NCBI RefSeq assembly: GCF_003719725.1
Contig: NZ_RIAX01000009.1
Location: forward strand, 86,048-143,973
Source: Planococcus salinus
Lineage (GTDB): Bacteria > Bacillota > Bacilli > Bacillales_A > Planococcaceae
DNA: 57,926 nt
Reading direction: 5' to 3'
Below, piece by piece: positions 24,430 to 32,931 of this stretch. Position numbers and translations under genes: made by a program. The notes under the pieces were generated by a model, which made no database searches, was not told where the DNA came from, and saw only the letters and a list, made by a program, of their open reading frames with translations. The number at the start of each line of letters is the position of its first letter. The stretch's first letter is position 1.

Positions 24430-24477
24430 GGCTGAGGCTGTGCCCGCGGAAAGCGTCTGTCGGAATGGACCTCAGCC
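24430..24477. repeat. Hairpin element GGCTGAGG...CCTCAGCC
   Basis: An 8-bp perfect stem around a loop containing CCCGCGGAAAGCGTCTG. The loop motif resembles small dispersed palindromic repeats seen in Bacillales genomes (recalled, not checked). The stretch 24241-24429 is AT-rich and holds nothing else I can support. Confidence 0.45.
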
Positions 24478-24487
24478 ATTTCTTTTG

Positions 24488-24548
24488 GATGCAAAAAGGG
24501 ACTGCCCCTAAAAGTCATTTTTCATGACCTTTTGAGACAGCCCCTTTT
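24488..24548 (-). terminator. Terminator of the MmgE/PrpD transcript
   Basis: Minus strand AAAGGGGCTGTCTCAAAAGG, then TCATGAAAAATGA, then CTTTTAGGGGCAGTCCCTTT. A long imperfect stem with a TTTTTGC end, directly after the stop codon. Confidence 0.8.
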
Positions 24549-24549
24549 T

Positions 24550-25920
24550 TTAACGGGTCACAGTTTCCGTTCCCGGCGTATAAACCAGCTCCATCAAGTC
24601 AGCGATGTTTTCCAGCTGCTCAAGGTCCAGCACTTTTTCTGAAAAAGCTACACGTTTGTCTTCCGGAAGAACCGTTGCCAATTGAAGGAACTTTTCCTGC
24701 AGCTCTTCGGAAGAAACCGGGTTTTCAGCATCGCCTTTCGGGTAGTCTTCCTGCTTTTCAATTTCCTGGCCATTTTTCAGCACAACTTTGACTTTGGATC
24801 CCCAGCGCTCCGGATAAGCTGCTGCGATTTCAGGGTCAAGCTGTGCATCCACTTTTGCCATTACGCCGCGGATCGTCGTATCCCATAAGTCCTTTTCGTT
24901 GAAGTCTTCCAAACTCGCACTTCCTTTGACCAGCGCCAGCGCTGTGCAATACTGGACGCTGAATTTAGAGGCGTATTGTGTTTGCGGATCGATATTGTCC
25001 GTGATGTCCATCGTCGGTTTGTAACAACCCACTTCGACGCGCTCAATATCTTCGGCAGTAAAGTCATTTTCTTTGACGATGTCCACTGCGATATCAATGG
25101 CTGCATGGGTGTGTCGGCAGGAAGCATGGAGTTTAAAGGCGTTCTCCAGAATTTTGAATTCCTCACCCAGATTGACGGTAATTTTTCCTTCGTCGTATTC
25201 TTCGCTCATCGCTTTGAAAAAGCCACGGTCGCCTTCAAGGATCTTTTGGGCACCCGTAAATCCTTTTTCCGCAAGCAAAGCTGCCAGCAAGCCGTTCATC
25301 GCCGCTTTTCCGGGATGAAGTTGTTTGGACATGGCACCGTCTACGATAAATTCCCACAGGCCGGCCGCTTGTGTTCCCGCGTTTCCGATGGCATGTACTG
25401 TCTGTTCTTCCGTCAATTCCAGCAATTTCGCCGCAGCTGCAGTCGCACCGAACGTTCCGCAGGTTGCGGTGTTGTGCCAATAATAGTAATGCGACGGTGA
25501 CACTGCTTCGCCGATTCGGAAACAGATTTCATAACCAGCCACGACAGCCACAATCAGCTCTTTGCCGCTCAATTGCTTCCACTCCGCCACAGCCAATGCT
25601 GCCGGCACCACGACTGTGGCCGCATGGATGATGGATCCTTTATGGATATCATCCAATTCGACGATATGGCTGGAAGCACCGTTTACCAAAGCCGCGTTCA
25701 ATGCCGAAGTCTTTCCTTTTGTCACGAGAGTCGCCTGTGGGTTTCCACCCATTTCTTCGATCGTTTCGGAAATCATCAGGATGGGTTCTTTTGTCGATCC
25801 GGCTAATGCCGAACCGAAATAATCTAAAATACAGAGCTTCGCGAATGAAACCACTTCTTCAGGCAGGTCTTCATACGTCAGTTTCGTCTGGTAATTGGCC
25901 AATGCTTGGCTTAATGTCAT
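24550..25920 (-). CDS. MmgE/PrpD family protein
   Basis: 456 aa. Members are 2-methylcitrate dehydratases, cis-aconitate decarboxylases and relatives acting on tri- or dicarboxylates without a cofactor. Visible family blocks: LCILDYFGSALAGS, VNGASSHIVELDDIHKGSIIHAAT, the FGATAAAAKLLELT helix, and KLHASCRHTHAAIDIA. I set the start at ATG 25920, because AAAGGAGGAG lies upstream and the family begins near there; the longer frame adds ten basic residues. It is the last gene of the catabolic run, and its family fits the TRAP and citryl-CoA-lyase neighbours. The actual substrate is unknown. Confidence 0.88.
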   Translation of the reverse strand: MTLSQALANYQTKLTYEDLPEEVVSFAKLCILDYFGSALAGSTKEPILMISETIEEMGGNPQATLVTKGKTSALNAALVNGASSHIVELDDIHKGSIIHAATVVVPAALAVAEWKQLSGKELIVAVVAGYEICFRIGEAVSPSHYYYWHNTATCGTFGATAAAAKLLELTEEQTVHAIGNAGTQAAGLWEFIVDGAMSKQLHPGKAAMNGLLAALLAEKGFTGAQKILEGDRGFFKAMSEEYDEGKITVNLGEEFKILENAFKLHASCRHTHAAIDIAVDIVKENDFTAEDIERVEVGCYKPTMDITDNIDPQTQYASKFSVQYCTALALVKGSASLEDFNEKDLWDTTIRGVMAKVDAQLDPEIAAAYPERWGSKVKVVLKNGQEIEKQEDYPKGDAENPVSSEELQEKFLQLATVLPEDKRVAFSEKVLDLEQLENIADLMELVYTPGTETVTR

Positions 25921-25984
25921 CCTTCTTCTCCTCCTTTGTATCAAACACATAAAGGCCCCTGCTTCTTACACAAGGGCCGGCAAC

Positions 25985-27151
25985 TTAAAACGAGCGAGGC
26001 AATCCAAGAACGTGCTGGCCGACATAGCTGACCACCAGGTTATTGGAAATCGGTGCAATCATGAATAGGCGGGCTTCCCGGAATTTGCGCTCAATATTGT
26101 ATTCTGTGGCAAATCCATATCCGCCGTACGTATCCATCGCCGCATTTCCTGCTTTCCATGCCGCCTCTGCAGCCAGATACTTGGCCATATTGGCTTCTGC
26201 TCCAAGCTTTTGCTTGTTGTCAAACGCCGCAGCCGCTTTGTCCCGCATCAGCTTCGCCGCTTCGATATCCATATAAGCTTTGGCAATCGGGAATTGAATG
26301 CCCTGGTTTTGGCCGATCGGACGGTTGAAAATGACGCGTTCTTTTGCATATTGAACGGATTTGTCTACGAAATAATAGCCGTCTCCGATGCTTTCCGAAG
26401 CAATCAGAATCCGCTCCGCGTTCATTCCGCTCAAGACGTAATGGAAGCCTTTTCCTTCCTCCCCAATCAGGTTTTCAACCGGGATCTCCACATTTTCAAA
26501 GAAAACTTCCGTTGTCGCATGGTTGATCATCGTATCAATATCCACAATGGTGATATTGTCTTTTTGATCGTTCATGTCGAGCAGGAACATGCTCAGGCCA
26601 TCGGTTTTCTTTTTCACTTGGTCTTTCGGTGTCGTACGGGCCAACAGCAGCATGATATCCGAATAACGCGTCCGTGAAATCCAGATTTTCTGTCCATTGA
26701 CGATGTATTTATCGCCTTTTCGGACTGCCACCGTATCGATATTGGTCGTATCACTGCCCGCTGTCGGTTCTGTCACGCCGAATGCCTGAAGGCGCAATTC
26801 ACCTGATGCGATTTTTGGCAGAAACCGCTGCTTCTGCTCTTCGCTTCCATGGTTCAACAAAGCGCCCATGGTGTACATTTGTGCATGGCCCGCCCCGGCG
26901 TTGCCGCCTGAACGGTTGATTTCTTCCAAAATCACACAGGCTTCTGCCATTCCGAGTCCGGCGCCGCCGTATTCTTCCGGAATCAAAACCGAAAGCCAGC
27001 CTTCGGACGTGAGTTCCTTGATGAATTTTTCAGGGTATTCATGGTTTTTATCAAGACCGCTCCAATATTCTTCCGGGTATTTCGAGCATAGTTTGCGGAT
27101 GCTTTCTCTGATCAGTTCCAAATCTTCGGATGAGCTTGTTTGTGTTGTCAT
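25985..27151 (-). CDS. Acyl-CoA dehydrogenase with relocated catalytic glutamate (IVD/LCAD pattern)
   Basis: 388-aa FAD enzyme that makes a 2-enoyl-CoA. It has the usual layout: N-terminal helices, a beta domain with FGVTEPTAGSDTTNIDT and KYIVNGQKIWIS, then a C-terminal helical domain with QNQGIQFPIAKAYMDIEAAK. The usual C-terminal YEGT catalytic block is replaced by MIAPIS, with Pro367 at the Glu position. A glutamate at 246 (GMNAERILIA) sits where isovaleryl- and long-chain-type enzymes keep their base. The protein ends LGLPRSF. This suggests a branched or otherwise bulky substrate. AAGGAGG precedes the ATG. It lies 30 nt after the hydratase gene. Confidence 0.88.
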   Translation of the reverse strand: MTTQTSSSEDLELIRESIRKLCSKYPEEYWSGLDKNHEYPEKFIKELTSEGWLSVLIPEEYGGAGLGMAEACVILEEINRSGGNAGAGHAQMYTMGALLNHGSEEQKQRFLPKIASGELRLQAFGVTEPTAGSDTTNIDTVAVRKGDKYIVNGQKIWISRTRYSDIMLLLARTTPKDQVKKKTDGLSMFLLDMNDQKDNITIVDIDTMINHATTEVFFENVEIPVENLIGEEGKGFHYVLSGMNAERILIASESIGDGYYFVDKSVQYAKERVIFNRPIGQNQGIQFPIAKAYMDIEAAKLMRDKAAAAFDNKQKLGAEANMAKYLAAEAAWKAGNAAMDTYGGYGFATEYNIERKFREARLFMIAPISNNLVVSYVGQHVLGLPRSF

Positions 27152-27181
27152 AATTGTCGTTTCCTCCTTGGTATATTGTAT

Positions 27182-27976
27182 TTACTTGCCTTGCCAGTTC
27201 GGTTTCCGCTTTTCGTTGAAAGCCAGAACCCCTTCTTGCCGGTCTTCGGAATTGGCACATTTATAATATTGATCCAATTCGATCGACAATGCGGTGTTCA
27301 AATCCGTCTGGAGGCCTTTGTCGACTGATTTTTTAATGGATTGGAGTGACAACGGTGCATTTTTGGCGATGGTTTTCGCCACTTCCAAAGTTTTCTCTCT
27401 CAGCTCCGCACCGGTAAATATGCCATTGATCAGGCCTGCTCCCAGCGCTCGTTCAGCCGGAATGTGCTTGCCTGTCAGCAGGAATTCTTTCGCCAATGCC
27501 ACCGGGATGGCACGCGGCAATAATTGAGTACCGCCTACTCCCGGAATAATGCCCAGCGTCACTTCCGGCAGCCCCATTTTGGCATGATCGGCCACATAGC
27601 GCAGATCACAGCTCAGCATCATTTCCATGCCGCCGCCAAGTGCATAACCGTTCACTGCTACAATGACCGGATACGGGAATTCACGAATCATCTGATAAGC
27701 ATCTTCAAAAATATCGTGCTGCTTTTTCCATTGGTCGTTGTTCATCGTTTTCCGTTCTTTCAGATCGGCGCCTGTGCAAAAGCTTTTCTCCCCGGCACCC
27801 GTCAAAATCAGCACGCGGATATCTTTCCGGTCTTTCAGGTCCTTCAGGCATTCGATCAGCTCGACTGCCATCTGTGTACTTAATGAGTTCATCGCATCCG
27901 GACGGTCCAATTCAAGAATATATACAAAATCATCCGCATGCTCCGTGATCACGTTCAGCGTTTCATAATTTTCCAT
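27182..27976 (-). CDS. Enoyl-CoA hydratase
   Basis: 264-aa crotonase-fold enzyme that adds water to an enoyl-CoA. The oxyanion-hole segments are GAGEKSFCTGADLKE and NGYALGGGMEM. The two catalytic glutamates are present, in GGGMEMMLSCDL and in GLPEVTLGIIPGVGGTQ. The closing FNEKRKPNWQGK is typical. Its neighbours (acyl-CoA dehydrogenase downstream, HMG-CoA lyase upstream) resemble part of the B. subtilis yngJ-yngG-yngF set, where the hydratase acts on 3-methylglutaconyl-CoA. No carboxylase is present, so the substrate may already be a dicarboxylate. GGAGG precedes the ATG. Confidence 0.92.
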   Translation of the reverse strand: MENYETLNVITEHADDFVYILELDRPDAMNSLSTQMAVELIECLKDLKDRKDIRVLILTGAGEKSFCTGADLKERKTMNNDQWKKQHDIFEDAYQMIREFPYPVIVAVNGYALGGGMEMMLSCDLRYVADHAKMGLPEVTLGIIPGVGGTQLLPRAIPVALAKEFLLTGKHIPAERALGAGLINGIFTGAELREKTLEVAKTIAKNAPLSLQSIKKSVDKGLQTDLNTALSIELDQYYKCANSEDRQEGVLAFNEKRKPNWQGK

Positions 27977-28001
27977 TCCATAAGCCTCCGATACAGATTA
28001 C

Positions 28002-28934
28002 TTAATTGCTCAATTCCGGTACTGGGTATTTCCGGTCGTACGGCCCTGCTTTTAAAATATAGCTTTTGTTCGGGTGGCCGATCAGCTTTTCCAGGGAAGC
28101 CGACGCTTCCAGCAAAGCGCTCAAGTCGGCATTCGTCTCCATTCCCATGCTGTGAAGCATATGGACGACGTCTTCTGTGCAGACATTGCCTGTCGCACCC
28201 GGTGCGAATGGACAGCCGCCAAGACCGCCAAGCGCAGCATCGAAACGCGTCACCCCTGCTTCAATTCCCGCCAGGATATTGGCCAGTCCCATTCCTCTCG
28301 TATTGTGGAAATGGAGCCCCAAATCTAATTGTGGAAATTCGGAAACGACTTTGCTCATCAGCTCAGAGACCTGTTTCGGGTTCGCCATCCCTGTCGTGTC
28401 AGCAAGCGTCACCGTATGGATCTGCAACGGCTCCAATTCCTTGAGGCAGGAAAGAACGCGGCTTTCCGGGATCTCCCCCTCGAACGGACAGCCAAAAGAC
28501 GTAGCCACTGTGACATTCAATTTCATCCCTGATTCTTTGCTGAAAGAATGGATCTCTTTCAGCTCTTCAATCGATTGCTCAGTCGTTTTACGGACATTCT
28601 GCATATTGTGGGTATCGCTTGCCGAAAAGACGAAATTGATTTCTTTGACTTGGAGTTCCTGTGCTTTTTGTGCACCTTTTAAGTTCGGCACCAGAGCAAT
28701 CAGTTCAATTCCTTCCGCGTCCTGGGCGATTTCCGTAAACAATTCGCCACTGTTGGCCATCTGTGGCACCAGCTTGGGATGCACGAACGAGCCGAACTCA
28801 AATGATTGGATTCCCGCTTTTTTCAAGCTGTCATAGATGGAATGCTTTTCTTCCACGCTCAATACTTTTTCTTCAAGCTGCAGTCCGTCCCGCAGCACCA
28901 TTTCATTGATGCGTATTTCTTTTGGGTAGTTCAT
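28002..28934 (-). CDS. Hydroxymethylglutaryl-CoA lyase family
   Basis: 310-aa TIM-barrel aldolase that splits HMG-CoA (or an analogue) to acetyl-CoA plus a keto acid. The N-terminal NEMVLRDGLQLEEK carries the metal/catalytic RDGLQ motif. The active-site loop GGLGGCPFAPGATGN contains the essential Cys. LHFHNTRGMGLAN gives the metal-binding His pair. GGAGAG is present before the ATG. It opens the HMG-lyase/hydratase/dehydrogenase/MmgE run and is preceded by a promoter-like site near 29111. A different 3-hydroxy-3-methyl acyl-CoA substrate is possible. Confidence 0.9.
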   Translation of the reverse strand: MNYPKEIRINEMVLRDGLQLEEKVLSVEEKHSIYDSLKKAGIQSFEFGSFVHPKLVPQMANSGELFTEIAQDAEGIELIALVPNLKGAQKAQELQVKEINFVFSASDTHNMQNVRKTTEQSIEELKEIHSFSKESGMKLNVTVATSFGCPFEGEIPESRVLSCLKELEPLQIHTVTLADTTGMANPKQVSELMSKVVSEFPQLDLGLHFHNTRGMGLANILAGIEAGVTRFDAALGGLGGCPFAPGATGNVCTEDVVHMLHSMGMETNADLSALLEASASLEKLIGHPNKSYILKAGPYDRKYPVPELSN

Positions 28935-29363
28935 GACGGTCTCTCCTTCCGTACGAATCGGTTCAGAAAACGGATTTTGTATCCAATTGCAGAAAAACGA
29001 TTGCAGGCAAACAGAAGCGATTCTGCCCGATTCCCTTTGCCTTCCTCCGATTGTCTGGCTCCATTGTTTTCAATTGATTTGAATAATTCAGATTTTTTCT
29101 GTCACCTACTATAATAGCACAGTATGACTTGATCAGAAAACGGACTTTTTCATTTCTCAAAACATCCTCGCCGGACAGCTGCCGCATTGTATAAAATAAA
29201 TTATGCTGATGAATGGCTCAGTGTCTTTCTCCTTCTTTCATATGTAATGGCGCAGTATATGACCTGCACTGGGGCTGCCCGGCGGAAAAAAGCTGTTGGT
29301 TTGTTTGCATCAGCAATCGCAACCTTTCCGCCAGCGCTCCCTGTGGCCCAGCTGACCATAGCT
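28935..29363 (-). promoter_or_regulatory. Leader and extended -10 promoter before the HMG-CoA lyase gene
   Basis: This 429-base gap holds a minus-strand extended -10, TGCTATTAT (29111-29119), with a weak -35, giving a leader of about 165 nt. It also holds the palindrome CAGAATCGCTTCTG near 29010. Beyond it (29290-29340) is a loose inverted repeat GGCGGAAA / TTTCCGCC after the AidB-like gene. No further gene is convincing here. Confidence 0.45.
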
Positions 29364-31157
29364 TTAAATTCCTACCGCGCTTTCCAACTGCTGCAGCATC
29401 GTTTCTGCTGCGCCTTCCTCCACTCGTCCCCAGTCCATGAGCTGATTGAATGCGTCCAACAAGGAAGGATCGCTCGAATGGAAATCATCAAAGCCATTGG
29501 CTAGGAAATAGCGGGAGATGTATTGGACAGCCAAGTACAGTTTCCGGTAGTTTTGCTGTGTGGAGATTTCATCTTCCGCTTCTTCCAGCAACAGGCTGGC
29601 GGCATAAAGATGATACATGCGGTTCATCAACTGTTTGGCGGGCAATTCCCGTGCAGGTCCTTCGAGAGCGACAGCCCTGTCCGTTTGCTGCTGAACTTTG
29701 TCCGTAATGGCAGACATTACCTGGCCAAGACGCTTGGCTGCTGGTTGCTCCAATTTCGCCAGCCGTTCTTTCAAGTCGTCAAAGAAGACGGCGCCTACAC
29801 GGTCTTTGCTCAACGAGCGCAAAACGTCCAGTGCCAGGATATTGGTCGTACCTTCCCAAATGGAACCGACATGGGCATCTCGTAGCAGCTTTGGATTCAC
29901 CCAGTCTTCGATGTAACCGTTGCCGCCTCTCACTTCCATTGATTCGGCTGTTAGATACCTGGCCCTTTTGCATATATATCCTTTCAATAAAGGAGTCAGA
30001 ATGCGCAGCAGCGCCTGGTCTTTCTCTTCTCCTTCATCTGCCCGCTGGTAGACTCCCGCAGTATGCAGCACCATTGATGTGGTGGTTTCACTGTCCAGCA
30101 GAAGTTCAAATAAGTTTTCTCGCATCAAAGGCAATTCCGCTAAGTCTTTGCCAAAAGAAGCTCGTCCCCGGGCATGTTCAAGCGCTTCGACAAAACTGCG
30201 TCTGATCATGCCGGTGGAACGGACAGCGTTTGACAGCCGGGATGAATTCACCATGGCCATCATTTGCTTAAAGCCATTGTTGATCTCGCCCACTTCATAA
30301 GCGACGGCACCTTCAAAACTGACTTCTCCGGAAGCCATGCTCATCGTTCCCAGCTTGTCTTTCAGGCGGTTAATCCGGTAATGGTTCAGCGATTGGTCTT
30401 CCAGCCTTCTCGGCACCAGGAACATGCCTAAACCTTTTGTGCCTGATGGGGAATTGTCAGGACGCGCCAATACCAGCGCCACATCAGCAGAAACATTGGA
30501 ACAAAACCACTTGTCTCCCCATAATTTCCAATAGTCGCCGGCCTTTTCGGCTCTCATCGTATTGGCCCCGACATCAGACCCTCCCTGTTTTTCAGTCATG
30601 AACTGGGCACCTGTCCATAACTCATCCAGATCCGTGCTCGTCAAACGGGGAAGGTATTTTTGTTTCATTTCCTCACTGGCGAATTTGTCGAGGACACGGG
30701 CCGCCGAATCGGTCATGCTCATCGGACAAAGAAGTCCAAACTCTGCCTGGGCAAACAAATACCAGGAAGCATACTTTAATACATATGGAAACCTGGTATC
30801 CCATCCCCAGATGCCTTCTTTTTTGTGGGACATGGCCACCATATTGAAACGCCCATAACCCAGTCGTTCCATTTGCCGATAAGAAGGATGAAATTCAACG
30901 TGATCAACGCGTTCGCCTTTCTCATTAAAGGACTGCAGCACCGGCGGGTTTTTGTCAGCAGTGCGTGACAATTGATCGAGCTCACCACCAGCCACTCCCC
31001 CTAATTCAGAAAGCATGGCCTGCGCCTGCTCCACTTCCTTCTCTGAAAGCATGCGGTTCAAAAGATAGGACAATTGCTTGTCTTCTTCGAAAAAATTAAG
31101 CCCTTCAGTATCCGGCATATTGCCGGTCTTTTCATTTTTCTTTAAGGTCGTTTCCAC
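29364..31157 (-). CDS. Large acyl-CoA dehydrogenase, AidB-like
   Basis: 597-aa member of the acyl-CoA dehydrogenase superfamily. An N-terminal extension (about 1-150) contains RMERLGYGRFN-like residues, then the FAD core with WTGAQFMTEKQGGSDVGAN and GDKWFCSNVSADVALVLAR, and the catalytic block SIWEGTTNILALDVLR with its Glu in place. A C-terminal helical extension (about 460-597) is typical of AidB and some very-long-chain enzymes. AidB in E. coli is a DNA-alkylation stress protein, but this copy sits in a catabolic cluster, so an acyl-CoA substrate is likelier. It starts at a GTG with AGGGAG upstream, the best-placed start. Confidence 0.85.
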   Translation of the reverse strand: METTLKKNEKTGNMPDTEGLNFFEEDKQLSYLLNRMLSEKEVEQAQAMLSELGGVAGGELDQLSRTADKNPPVLQSFNEKGERVDHVEFHPSYRQMERLGYGRFNMVAMSHKKEGIWGWDTRFPYVLKYASWYLFAQAEFGLLCPMSMTDSAARVLDKFASEEMKQKYLPRLTSTDLDELWTGAQFMTEKQGGSDVGANTMRAEKAGDYWKLWGDKWFCSNVSADVALVLARPDNSPSGTKGLGMFLVPRRLEDQSLNHYRINRLKDKLGTMSMASGEVSFEGAVAYEVGEINNGFKQMMAMVNSSRLSNAVRSTGMIRRSFVEALEHARGRASFGKDLAELPLMRENLFELLLDSETTTSMVLHTAGVYQRADEGEEKDQALLRILTPLLKGYICKRARYLTAESMEVRGGNGYIEDWVNPKLLRDAHVGSIWEGTTNILALDVLRSLSKDRVGAVFFDDLKERLAKLEQPAAKRLGQVMSAITDKVQQQTDRAVALEGPARELPAKQLMNRMYHLYAASLLLEEAEDEISTQQNYRKLYLAVQYISRYFLANGFDDFHSSDPSLLDAFNQLMDWGRVEEGAAETMLQQLESAVGI

Positions 31158-31219
31158 TTTTCAGTCTCCCTTCACTAATCGAACGGATTCTTTTCCACAC
31201 CGAAACGAGTGGCTGAATG

Positions 31220-32002
31220 TTAAATGGTGATGAATTCCTTATTTAATTCCACCGAAATTTCCCTCGCCGCTGTCGAGATTAAGTCGATGAGCGGCTGAAG
31301 CTCATCGGGTTGATACTGCGCACAGACACCTGCAAATGCGATGGACATTTCCACCTGGTTGTTGAAGTTGACAATCGGGGCACCGACGCCAAAAATGCCT
31401 TTGATGGTTTCGTTATAGGAAACCGCATAGCCGTTTTTCTTCACTTCCACCAGCTCCTGCCGAAACTCTTTTAGTTGCTGCTCATTGTAGCGGCTGATTC
31501 TTTCACTTTTTTGCAGGGAGTATTCCACATCTTCAGAGCTCGCGTATGCGATCAGACACTTTCCATAAGCACCATCCGCCAGATCAAAATGACGGCCAAC
31601 CGACACCCTGACGCCGAAATTTTCACCTTCGACTTTAGACACGATGGTGGAGCGGTTTCTTCCTACCCGCGATACCAAAAAGCTGGTAATGCCGGTCGCC
31701 GCAGTTAACTTTTCAAGATGAGCATTAATAAGTGATAAATCGAACAAATGCTCTTTTGCCCGTTCCCCAAGCACCACAAGATACGGACCGAGTGTATACC
31801 GTTTGCTTCTGGCATCGTATTTCACTACCGACAATTCCTGCAACTCATACAGCACACGGTAACAAGTAGTGGGATTGATCGATAAGGCATTGGAGATTTC
31901 AGTAAGAGTGCTGCTTTGGTATTTTTTTCTGCTCAATAAGGTGATCATCTTGAAAGCTGAGGCAACTGCCGGGACAGAATATTTTTTTTTCGGGTTTTGC
32001 AT
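31220..32002 (-). CDS. IclR-family transcriptional regulator
   Basis: 260-aa regulator. The N-terminal winged helix-turn-helix (about 10-70) has LTEISNALSINPTTCYRVLYEL. The C-terminal effector domain (about 80-255) has the YGKCLIAYAS and FGVGAPIVNFNNQVEMSIAFAG segments typical of IclR. It probably controls the surrounding acyl-CoA genes in response to a pathway acid. I start it at ATG 32002; GAGGTG is 6 nt upstream, and a GTG at 32011 lies inside that site. It lies between the citryl-CoA-lyase-like and AidB-like genes on the same strand. Confidence 0.9.
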   Translation of the reverse strand: MQNPKKKYSVPAVASAFKMITLLSRKKYQSSTLTEISNALSINPTTCYRVLYELQELSVVKYDARSKRYTLGPYLVVLGERAKEHLFDLSLINAHLEKLTAATGITSFLVSRVGRNRSTIVSKVEGENFGVRVSVGRHFDLADGAYGKCLIAYASSEDVEYSLQKSERISRYNEQQLKEFRQELVEVKKNGYAVSYNETIKGIFGVGAPIVNFNNQVEMSIAFAGVCAQYQPDELQPLIDLISTAAREISVELNKEFITI

Positions 32003-32079
32003 TTTCTCCACCTCAATTCATTATTTCTTCCATCTTCACCCTTTTTCTGACGGCAGTGTTCTCAAGGTCAATGTTCGAA

Positions 32080-32100
32080 ATGAAACGAAACAAATTTCAT
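32080..32100. promoter_or_regulatory. IclR-type operator candidate
   Basis: ATGAAA, nine bases, then TTTCAT, upstream of the iclR-type gene. Several IclR-family regulators (KdgR for instance) bind TGAAA...TTTCA palindromes. Autoregulation would be expected; no strong promoter overlaps it. Confidence 0.4.
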
Positions 32101-32112
32101 GGCACCAACAAC

Positions 32113-32901
32113 TTACTTTGCTGCAGCTGATTTAGCCGTATAATCCGTATGTTCCTCCACATAATCAAATAACTGCTGGCCAACACTTTCTTTGCGGCCG
32201 CTTTCAATTTCTTCCACAATATGAGCTACAAGGCCGACTGCTCTCGAAGCAACCGCAAACGATTTCATGACGCGGTGATCGAAGTCCATATCCGCCAATA
32301 CAGCTCCGATGGCTCCAACGGCATTCAACGTGATCGGCTTTCCTTTTCTTTCATTGAACTGCTTGCTGATTTCGTTGATCGTCTCTGAGTTTTTCTTATA
32401 AAAGCCAAGCTCTTTTGCAATTTCAAACAATTTCACAGTTCGTGGATCAACCGGGCGGTGAATCGGATGTCCGAATCCAGGAAGTTGAAGCCCTTTTTCC
32501 GCTCGTTCATCCAAAATAAGCGTAGCTAATTCAGCTGCACTTTTGTCTGCTCCGTGTTTGTCCATGCCATCTTTCAGCATTTCCGCCACTTGCTCCATGG
32601 CACCCAGGTAAACCGTACCTGCCCCCAACAACCCGGCGGCTACAGCAGCCTGTACGGCTTCCGGTGCTCCCAGGTAAGTCAGTCTTGTGGAGATGGAGCT
32701 TGGTGTAAACCCGTGTTCGCAGATTGCCACCATTACGGCATTCAGCATTTTCGATTCAGCTTCTGTCGGCTTTCTGTGCTTGGCACCCAAAAAAGCCATA
32801 TCGGCCAGTGTAATCGACCCCATTAAATCTTCTACCAGGTCATAGCCGTGTACGTTGATTTTATCTGTTTCTGACATTCCCACATTGGTTTTGAATTCCA
32901 T
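32113..32901 (-). CDS. Citryl-CoA-lyase-like protein (short citrate synthase fold)
   Basis: 262-aa protein matching the C-terminal large-domain part of citrate synthase. CEHGFTPSSISTR and LPGFGHPIHRPVDPR carry the His and Arg contacts of the family, and GAIGAVLADMDFD lies nearby. At this size it fits citryl-CoA lyase, which cleaves citryl-CoA to acetyl-CoA and oxaloacetate. In a catabolic cluster it may instead cleave a citryl-CoA analogue. GGAGG precedes the ATG. A role in the reductive TCA cycle is very unlikely in this context. Its neighbours are an acyl-CoA dehydrogenase upstream and iclR downstream. Confidence 0.8.
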   Translation of the reverse strand: MEFKTNVGMSETDKINVHGYDLVEDLMGSITLADMAFLGAKHRKPTEAESKMLNAVMVAICEHGFTPSSISTRLTYLGAPEAVQAAVAAGLLGAGTVYLGAMEQVAEMLKDGMDKHGADKSAAELATLILDERAEKGLQLPGFGHPIHRPVDPRTVKLFEIAKELGFYKKNSETINEISKQFNERKGKPITLNAVGAIGAVLADMDFDHRVMKSFAVASRAVGLVAHIVEEIESGRKESVGQQLFDYVEEHTDYTAKSAAAK

Positions 32902-32931
32902 CTTTTTTCCGCCTCCAGTTTTTGGTTGTCT

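Noticed and set aside
25985..27151. Acyl-CoA dehydrogenase as a catalytically dead protein
   Set aside because: The usual Glu is missing, but a Glu at the isovaleryl/long-chain position (246) can act as the base.
29187..29504. Plus-strand 105-codon frame
   Set aside because: Overlaps the 3' end of the AidB-like gene antisense, with no convincing start site or recognisable sequence.
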